Source of the DNA: Neospora caninum Liverpool
Taxonomy: Eukaryota > Apicomplexa > Conoidasida > Eucoccidiorida > Sarcocystidae
Direction of reading: 5' to 3'
NCBI RefSeq assembly: GCF_000208865.1
Contig: NC_018397.1
Span: forward strand, 4,493,748 to 4,557,747
Length of the DNA stretch: 64,000 nt
Shown: positions 58,619-64,000 of the stretch, piece after piece
Layout of the letters: every line of letters begins with the position of its first letter
How positions within the stretch are numbered: the stretch's first letter is position 1
Notes under the pieces: model-generated
Databases searched by the model: none
What the model saw: only the letters and a program-made list of their open reading frames with translations
Told to the model about the DNA's origin: nothing
Translations under genes and position numbers: made by a program

Positions 58619-60879
58619 GCGTCTGTTTGTACGAGTACATGGGCGGATGTTTGCCTGCATATAGCGAGGCACGAACCGCCTGCGCTTCGACAGTGGTGTT
58701 TGTGGCGACACGCCGACAATGTCTTGAGTTTTATTTCCTTGGACTCCCGTCAACTTACTGGACAGGTGGTAGCGCTGTATTTTGCTCTGCATGCTGCTCA
58801 GCGCGAGAAGGCCGTTTGCGGAGCCCAGCGGGGAGACGAAGAGGAACAGAGCGACAGTCAGCTGAAACCCGCAGAGACACCACAGCGGGGTGGTGCGTCA
58901 AACAAAGCTCGGAAAGAAAAAAGACACTGAGGGAAGTGCCTCAAAAAGGGAAACCGCCGATTCGAGAAAAGAGGCGAGAGACGAGTCGCGCCAGGCGCTC
59001 ACGCGAAGCAGTCCTTTAGAAGGCAATCGAGAACGGCAGATCAAGAAAAGGGGGAGAGAAGGAAGAGAGAAGAACCAGAGCCAAGCGACAGGTCGGCAGA
59101 AAAGCAAAGAACAGGTTAAGTGCCGTGGGAGGACGTCCCGAAGTCCTACGTGAACTCGGAAGCCCGATCACGAAATGCAGTGCTGTCTTTTGTCGAGAAA
59201 AACGGGGGCCTACAAAGATAGATTGAAACAAAAAGTAGCGTTTCTTCTTCTTTTCGTCGGAGATGGCCAGCGCAACATAGCCTTGATAGAAAGTCGCTCT
59301 GCACGCAGAAAAAACGGGACGAACAAAAAACCAAACGCACAAGACACTCTGGAAACGAGAGACCAGCTCGCGGAGGACCGGCTGCTCAAAGGTCTGCCCA
59401 CCGCCGACGCGCACCCCGCCAGAAAAAAGTCGCCGATTCCTCTACACGCAGGTTAGGAGCTGGGAAACGAGCCGCACGACGCTCTCTCTATACACTCCGC
59501 TCTAGCTAGATTTGGATCTGCCACAGACTTCTACTTGGACGCTTCGCTTGGTTCATGCGTGCGTGCCTGCGGCAGAACCTGTGTAGAGAAACGCATGCAT
59601 CGAGCGGGTGGCGGCGAAGGCGGTCAGACACAGGCGCGCAGGCCGCTGCCGAGCTGCGACTCACCCAGAAGCAGGCGTCAGGATGAACGCGCTGGGAATT
59701 GTGTAGCCGATGCGCGACGCCGGCAAGCCTCCAATCTGCGAGGGAACCCGACAGGCAGCGGACCAGTAGAAAAAGGCGCGTCGAGTTGGAGAGAAAGGCT
59801 CAGCAGAAAAAAGGCGGAGAACGCAGCAACGAGAGAGAGAGAAAGGAAGCAGCGATCAAGGAGGCGAGTAGAGGACAAAGTCAGCCCGAGGCCTGAAGAG
59901 AAGGCGAGTGCCAAGAAAGAAAGCTGGACCTACGACAAGGACGACGCTGTGAACAATGTTAGCCAGGAGAACGATGGAAGTGACAACAAACATCCCGTGA
60001 AGCACGCGTGCCAGCCGAGCCACAGGCGTCGGTAACTCGTCGGGGTTGAAGTGAACAAGTCGAATTCCCTGCGAAAAACACGAAACAAGGCATTTGTTCC
60101 AGCGTAAAAGTATACGGATATTAAAAACATATACATCTGTATACACATGTGTATGTGCACACATGCAAATAGACACAAACATACTTGTGCGGGGCTGCAC
60201 TTTTTGCCACTCCTACAGAACTGCCTCGATACACGCCGAAAGATGTACATCTCAACCAATCGGCAACTCTGTGGAGTTCTTTCTCTTCATTTCTCCCATT
60301 ACATTCATAGTCATGCACCCTTCCTCTATGCAGATGACGGCGCTTCCACACTTTGCGTTTCAACTGCCACTGTCTTCTTTGTGACGGCGCCAACCCTCGT
60401 CCTGTCCCTTCTCTCCCTTGCTGCCACGGCGTTACACACTTCTCCACAAACTGTCTCCGGTGTCTCTCCACCCGACGCTCACCATATGCATGAATACTTG
60501 CATGCACACATACATATGCACATAGATGAGTCTATGTACATAGGTAAAGAGACCGTGCACGTGTATATATATATATATATATATGCATGGGGCTGGTCAC
60601 AAGACGAGAGCCAGGTTGGAACGGCTGCATGCAGCGCAGTGTAGCACTTTGATTCGGCCTCAGGAATCGGAGGCGAGTCAACGCGGAGACGAAAGAGGTT
60701 CGGGGAACAGGGCGAGCAGTGAATCTTACTGGAGGGTAGTTGATGTTTGACCAGTCAATCGACGTCACCGCATCTGCTCTGAACCTTTCGGGAGTCTTGC
60801 TGGCGACTTTCAAGGACGAGTCTCCATGGAGAGCTCCCCCCATCGCACTTTTCCCCAGAGTCGTCGCCTGTCCTGCCAT
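57787..60879 (-). CDS. Four-helix membrane protein, SCAMP-like
   Basis: Six exons (60730-60879, 59934-60068, 59665-59735, 59214-59298, 58759-58861, 57787-57854) join in phase to give 203 residues. A short cytosolic part ends in SIDWSNINYPP, followed by IRLVHFNPDELPTPVARLAR. This resembles the N(W/F)PP ... H-x-(D/N) ... E-(I/L)-P entry to the first helix of secretory carrier membrane proteins. Hydrophobic segments follow at about 75-95 (FVVTSIVLLANIVHSVVLV), 104-130 (with YTIPSAFILTPASG) and 139-168 (FLFQSIFLTVALFLFVSPLG). The last may be a pair or a hairpin. The C-terminus RRFNPYHSEAS is short. SCAMPs recycle vesicle membranes between Golgi and endosomes. Similarity is by motif layout, so another small polytopic family is possible. 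ATG 60879 is the chosen start; the frame stays open upstream. Confidence 0.68.
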
Positions 60880-63685
60880 CGGGTCTTCCCTTTCGGGGTG
60901 GACAAAAAAGGAAATCTGGCGATTGACAAGAAACTGAGCGAAAAGCTGCACGGGTGCAGAGTTGGATGGACCTGGCAGCCGCGCAGGGTAGAGCGGGAGG
61001 TGGGCGAGAGAGCTCGCGTTGGAGAAAAGCTGGGAAAAAAGCCTACACCTCGATCGCTTCCGTTCTTCCGACCTTCTGTCCTGGCCAGGAGGGGAGAACT
61101 CGAGGAGGTAGGAGGGCAGTGCGAAAAAACAGGGGGATGGAGAATGCCCAAAGGATTCAAGGAAACAGGCGTCTGCTTGGTCACCGTGGCCCCACAGAAA
61201 CGGAGAGGGCTCACGCGACAGAACGGCAGGAAAAACACCCTCCACGCTGAGGGAGACACGTGCAAGAGGGGCGAGGGACGAGGAAGGAGGGCTGAACGGA
61301 AAAAACCAAGGGGGGACTGATCAGCGCACGGGAGGAAACCTGCACGTTCGGCTCGAAAACCACAGCACGTGAGCTCCGGTGACCTGGGAAACAAACTGAG
61401 GGGGGGGGGGGGGAATGCGCAGCAAGGAGACGGGGAACGCCTGGGGAAAAAACGAAAGAACTGCAGAAAAAAAAGGCGAACTCCTCGACACACCACCAGC
61501 GTGTGCCCCACGTGCGCCACGGGCTTCAAAGATGCCTGTCTTGGCGCAAACTTGAATTATTTCCGTCGGAAACGAGTCGCGACAGAGGCGGTTTTCGCGG
61601 GCTGTGCAAGCGACCGACGTGTGAGTGGAAGGCGACGATTTTTGGCGTGGTCCAAGAAGAGGCTCGACGCCGTATCGGATCCGACGCAGAGTGAAACTCA
61701 CCTCCGATTTTAGGTGAATCGACTCGTACAGCGTACCACACAGATTAGCAGAACGTGAAGAAATTTCGGGGCAGTCAACAGGAGCTCGTGGCTGCTCGCT
61801 TGTCTCGAGTGGTCCAGGCGCGAGGTGATTCGACGTCTCCCCAGAGGCGGGGGCGGGAGGCAGTCAAGGCGCGGGGCGGCTCCTGCAGGTGTCTGCTGGC
61901 GGGTGTGACAGGAGAAAAATGGTGTTTCTGCCCCGCATTTCCGGGCAAGCACGACGGTCTCATCTATGGGCAGAACTGCCGTTCCACCTGGTCATTTTGC
62001 TCTCAGAAGAAAAAAGGAATTGCTCCCGATTCACTAGCACACCTCGCTGCTCACCCGGTCACTTGCGTTCTCGTGCGTTCGCGCGGTGTACATACACCCC
62101 GGAACCCGCAGCACCTCGAGTGTTCCGAACTCTCGCCGACGGAAAAGAGAGGAAAGGGCGGGAAACCGCCGCGGAAAGGACGGGCAGGCGCGCGGCCTCA
62201 TCCGCTTCCTGCCTCACAATAACGGTTTTTTACCAGAACGGACGTCACACGTTGCCACGCACCACTGGAAAACGCGCCGAACGGCACACACTCACAGCCG
62301 TCCTTCTCGATGAGCGCGCGACGCTGACACACATCGATTTGCGCACGTGCGGCGGCGCGTGAGGCGTAACGATTTGGAGTGACATTTGTCTTTCAGGAGA
62401 GACTCGAAAGCCTGGAGGCAATACAAGTAACACAAAAGTAGAGGAATAAGGGGAAAAGGACCTCACCGAGCTAGAGGCGTACACTTGAGCGCGCCCACGC
62501 TCGCCCTTTTCCCGTTCGTTTCGAGACCCCGCATTGAAGACGTCCCTGGTTTCTGTACCGATAAATGTCAGGAGCGCGCGAAACACGGGATCTTGTGGGA
62601 GTTAGAACGCTAGCAAAAGGGGAAGCCCGTTCACACAAGAGCCGCGAAGCCTTGGTGTCCTGATACGGGATGGCTACTGCGCCTGAGACTCCAGACTCTT
62701 GGCGATTTCCCACCGCGCGTCTTTCCGGTCTTGCTCTGGCTTGCCAGTGCCCCGCTGCGCATGCATACTCGCAGCCACGCGAAAAAGGCGCCAAGTCGGC
62801 TGCACATCTGGGAAAGCTGCGAAAACTGTTGCGTTTCGCGTGCTTTTTTGCAAGAGCCTCGTGCCTTCCGTGAAAGACACAAAGACGCGCCTTCCTTGTC
62901 TTTTCAGAGGCCCCCAGAGAAGGTGAAAACGTGCTTTTAAGCGTGCTCGAGGGTTCCGTAACTTGAGATTTAGATGCCGTCTCGCGAGAACGGCATGTGA
63001 CCTCGGGCAACACAACCGAGGGGAAGAGGGCAAACATTTCTGCATCTCGCTCAGTCGGAAGCCGATTTGAGCGGCATCTGTTTTCCGGGATACTCGATCA
63101 AGCCGACCTTCTTTCGTTCACTACAGTCGGAGTTCCACCTTCATCCTCCCCCTTGGAGGGAAATTGCTGCATGAGGTTTCGCGTAAACGCTGACTACGCC
63201 GCGTTGTTCGCGTTGTTTTGGTTCAGAAACGGCGCCTCGCCAGCGAAGCAAACACGAACTCCAGATTGACTCTAGTGGACCAGCTTGGACGGCGTGTAAA
63301 AGAGGAAGGGGGAGGTACATACAGTTGGGTCGAAGCCGAATCTAGAGAGGTGACAGGAGGCGCAAACTAACGCGTCCGAAAAGGAGGGTAGAGCCGCGCG
63401 CTCTCTCGTTTTCGGTCGTCCCCTGTCTCCGTTCTGTGTCGTGTGTTTCGCGTTTTTCTCGCCTCGGCACTTCGTAGGCTTCCTCTCCGTTTTCGTTGCA
63501 CCGTTCTCGATGCTTATCCTCTCGTGCGCGGCAGACCACTCTGTCCTCTGCCTCGGATCCTCCCTTACCGACTGCCTCTCCTCCTTGCGTGTGCCGTCTC
63601 TCTGTCATCTCGCCTTACCTTTCTGCTTTTTCCTTGCGTCTTCCATTTTTTCTCCGGAATTTCTTCCGTTCCTCGTGCCGTCGTC
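60880..63685. other. Divergent intergenic region
   Basis: Lies between the start codons of the SCAMP-like gene (-) and the right-edge gene (+), and so should hold both promoters. It has a G run at 61400-61413, a perfect GGTGTA-N2-TACACC palindrome at 62085, and a CT-rich leader from about 63400 to 63685. Open frames on both strands lack any domain. Confidence 0.55.
62085..62098. promoter_or_regulatory. Palindrome GGTGTA-CA-TACACC
   Basis: Third perfect copy of the palindromic site, about 1.2 kb upstream of the SCAMP-like start and 1.6 kb upstream of the right-edge gene. Confidence 0.5.
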
Positions 63686-64000
63686 ATGCCGCCTCGAGGA
63701 GTGCCCGCCTGTCGCCCCCGCGGGGAGAGGCGGCACGACGACGGCTCTGCCGACGGCGCGGCGTCCTCGGGAGGCGTGGGTCTCCGTCGCGCTTTTGTTC
63801 CAGGAATGATTTTGACGAAGCAGTCGCTGATCCCCGTAAAAGCTTCGCCCGCGTACCCTGCAGGCGGAGGGCGAGAGAGAGGCGCGGGCTCGCCCTCTCG
63901 ACCGCATGCCCCGTCCTCTCGCTCAAACGACTCTCTTTCCTCGTCTGCTTCTGGCCTCTGGGCGCAAAAGTCTTCCTCTGGTCTTTCCGGCTCTGCCTCT
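63686..64000 (+). CDS. 5' part of an unidentified gene, cut by the window edge
   Basis: From the ATG at 63686 the frame stays open for 105 codons to the last base of the window. It is preceded by the CT-rich leader typical of genes here. The first 30 residues are Arg/Gly/Pro-rich (MPPRGVPACRPRGE). A more ordered stretch follows (LRRAFVPGMILTKQSLIPVK), then a Ser/Arg/Gly-rich part (SSRSNDSLSSSASGLWAQKS). I recognise no family. The frame on the opposite strand is also open for a while, so strand choice rests on the leader and ATG context. Confidence 0.5.
   Translation, partial: MPPRGVPACRPRGERRHDDGSADGAASSGGVGLRRAFVPGMILTKQSLIPVKASPAYPAGGGRERGAGSPSRPHAPSSRSNDSLSSSASGLWAQKSSSGLSGSAS

Noticed and set aside
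1..64000. CRISPR arrays, insertion sequences, operons or complete retroelements
   Set aside because: No spaced direct repeats, transposase, reverse transcriptase or long terminal repeats were seen. Intron structure throughout shows eukaryotic nuclear DNA.

Overview
The window is nuclear DNA of a tissue-cyst-forming coccidian, most likely Toxoplasma gondii or a close relative such as Hammondia or Neospora. The evidence is intron-rich genes with GT-AG introns, CT-rich leaders and intron ends, many (TA)n tracts flanked by TGCATGC-like words, an apicoplast-type octanoyltransferase and a nuclear tRNA. There are no operons. Genes lie on both strands, 2-5 kb apart. I built the exon models by hand from splice consensus, reading-frame phase and family similarity remembered from general knowledge; no search was run.

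Left to right: (1) 0-7.5 kb is mostly non-coding, with one small intronless gene (3942-4616, -) for a secreted, probably GPI-anchored surface protein, possibly a degenerate SRS protein. (2) 7.5-10.1 kb (-) encodes lipB, a lipoyl(octanoyl) transferase with a long leader. (3) 11.2 kb (-) is tRNA-Val(UAC). (4) 12.3-20.1 kb (+) is a 17-exon TPR protein that may be APC7-like and carries a 21-serine tract. (5) 22.2-26.9 kb (-) is a 10-exon PP2A scaffolding A subunit. (6) 30.4-37.1 kb (-) is a 15-exon VPS4 AAA ATPase, with one GC-AG intron. (7) 39.3-41.7 kb (+) is a 6-exon DNAJC9-like J-protein. (8) About 44.2-48.7 kb (-) is a proline/glycine-rich GYF-domain protein whose 3' end is unresolved next to a 100-N assembly gap. 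(9) 53.9-56.0 kb (+) is a 3-exon protein with an HNH-like zinc-loop signature. (10) 57.8-60.9 kb (-) is a 6-exon four-helix membrane protein resembling SCAMPs. (11) From 63.7 kb (+) a gene of unknown function runs off the right edge.

Most genes are housekeeping: organelle lipoylation, phosphatase scaffold, ESCRT disassembly, chaperone, membrane traffic and post-transcriptional control. They do not form one pathway. The most unusual signals are a palindrome GGTGTA-N2-TACACC repeated in at least three intergenic regions, the HNH-like small protein, the unusual surface protein and several short tandem repeats in intergenic DNA.
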